From: Microbacteriaceae bacterium
Lineage (GTDB): Bacteria > Actinomycetota > Actinomycetes > Actinomycetales > Microbacteriaceae
Assembly (NCBI GenBank): GCA_025352325.1
Contig: JANXTR010000038.1
Span: 1 to 64,000 of the forward strand
Reading direction: 5' to 3'
DNA length: 64,000 nucleotides
Shown one piece after another: positions 63,637 to 64,000 of this stretch. Both the position numbers and the translations under genes were made by a program. The notes beneath the pieces are model-generated. The model was not told where the DNA came from and did not search any database. It saw nothing but the letters and a program-made list of their open reading frames with translations. Positions within the stretch are counted from its first letter, which is position 1, and each line of letters starts with the position of its first letter.

Positions 63637-64000
63637 ATGCCCAAACCCATCGATCTGCACGCCCACAGCAGCGTCTCCGACGGGACCGAGACTCCCGCGC
63701 AACTGATCAGGGCGGCCGTCGCCGCCGGACTCGACGTGGTCGCGATCACCGACCACGACTCCACCTCGGGCTGGACGGAGGCCTTCGACGCCGCCCGCGG
63801 CACCGGACTCACCGTGCTGCCCGGCCTCGAGCTCAGCACGCAGCTGCAGTACGCCAGCGTGCACGTGCTGGGCTACTTGGTCGACCCGACGAACGCCGCG
63901 CTTGTTGCGGCCACCGCGCAGATCCGCGAGGAGCGGCTACACCGGGCCGAGAAGATGGTCGCGCGCATCGTGAAGGACTACCCACGGCTCAGCTGGGACG
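63637..64000 (+). CDS. PHP-domain phosphoesterase, N-terminal part
   Basis: The window ends inside this gene; 121 residues are visible. MPKPIDLHAHSSVSDGTETP carries the HxH metal motif and VVAITDHDSTSGWTEAF the TDHD metal pair, followed by VLPGLELSTQLQYASVHVLGY, as in PHP enzymes related to YciV (RNase AM / 3',5'-nucleoside bisphosphate phosphatase), which degrade pAp or oligonucleotides. The ATG at 63637 is 6 nt after TACGAT (leaderless). The missing C-terminal part decides the exact function. Confidence 0.85.
   Translation, partial: MPKPIDLHAHSSVSDGTETPAQLIRAAVAAGLDVVAITDHDSTSGWTEAFDAARGTGLTVLPGLELSTQLQYASVHVLGYLVDPTNAALVAATAQIREERLHRAEKMVARIVKDYPRLSWD

Noticed and set aside
40000-64000. 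Search for tRNA, rRNA and phage genes
   Set aside because: No cloverleaf-like sequences, rRNA strings, integrase, terminase or structural phage genes were seen by eye here or in the first 40 kb; a covariance scan would be needed to be sure for tRNAs.

Overview
The window is a 64 kb piece of an actinobacterial chromosome, most likely Microbacteriaceae. Support for that is the high GC, a DUF6264-type small protein, a DUF3117 protein, the fdxA-dapC and dapD/dapE layout, a tandem glycine riboswitch before gcvT, geranylgeranyl-reductase and mannosyltransferase family proteins, and many leaderless genes. It is mostly ordinary housekeeping chromosome with a few accessory or decaying patches. I saw no tRNA, rRNA, CRISPR array, phage or complete insertion sequence. 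Layout. 1-7.9 kb: fructose-bisphosphate aldolase (fbaA) and a GntR/FadR regulator run leftward; a tight four-gene sugar-acid operon runs rightward from the shared operator, followed by fructose-1,6-bisphosphatase glpX. 8.0-12.4 kb: a TetR-controlled heterodimeric ABC exporter. 12.5-17.8 kb (leftward): rmuC, a gamma-glutamyltransferase-like gene, a geranylgeranyl-reductase-like flavoprotein and a DEDDh exonuclease. 17.9-22.4 kb: ychF, a Phd/RelE toxin-antitoxin pair, and a patch of small proteins with a broken DUF998 gene. 22.4-24.6 kb: a MarR/hydrolase divergent pair and a LON-domain protein. 24.8-29.7 kb: glycine riboswitch and gcvT-gcvH-gcvP. 29.8-32.4 kb (leftward): peroxiredoxin and two membrane proteins. 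32.6-39.7 kb: a peptide ABC transporter interrupted by an antisense PH-domain gene. 39.8-46.8 kb: typA, a lipoprotein, an iron permease efeU with a broken efeO, fdxA, dapC and gltA. 46.8-52.6 kb: a frameshifted AbiEi/DUF559 gene, dapD, dapE, a GT-C glycosyltransferase, DUF3117, an O-methyltransferase and tatB. 52.6-56 kb: succinate-semialdehyde dehydrogenase, a deletion scar joining two gene fragments, and a LysR regulator. 56-64 kb: Mrp, DUF1003 and PRC/MgtE-N/CBS genes, a stress protein, an aldo/keto reductase, aminopeptidase P, a membrane-anchored EEP phosphatase and a truncated PHP gene. The most interesting system is the operon at 2134-6786. It encodes a DhaK-DhaL kinase, an RpiB-type isomerase, a TIM-type isomerase and one 545-residue protein that joins a xylose-isomerase-like TIM barrel to a GAGGKMG Rossmann/PGDH_C oxidoreductase. 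Read together these fit D-apionate catabolism: ApnO (D-apionate to 3-oxo-isoapionate), OiaC (decarboxylation to L-erythrulose), LerK, LerI and DerI, ending in D-erythrose 4-phosphate, with ApnO and OiaC fused. All gene junctions overlap, and the two divergent promoters share a perfect 14-bp palindrome that holds both -35 boxes. A second chromosome-wide theme is that about 27 start codons lie 6-8 nt after a TANNNT-like -10 hexamer, which implies leaderless mRNAs; this was used to choose several start codons.
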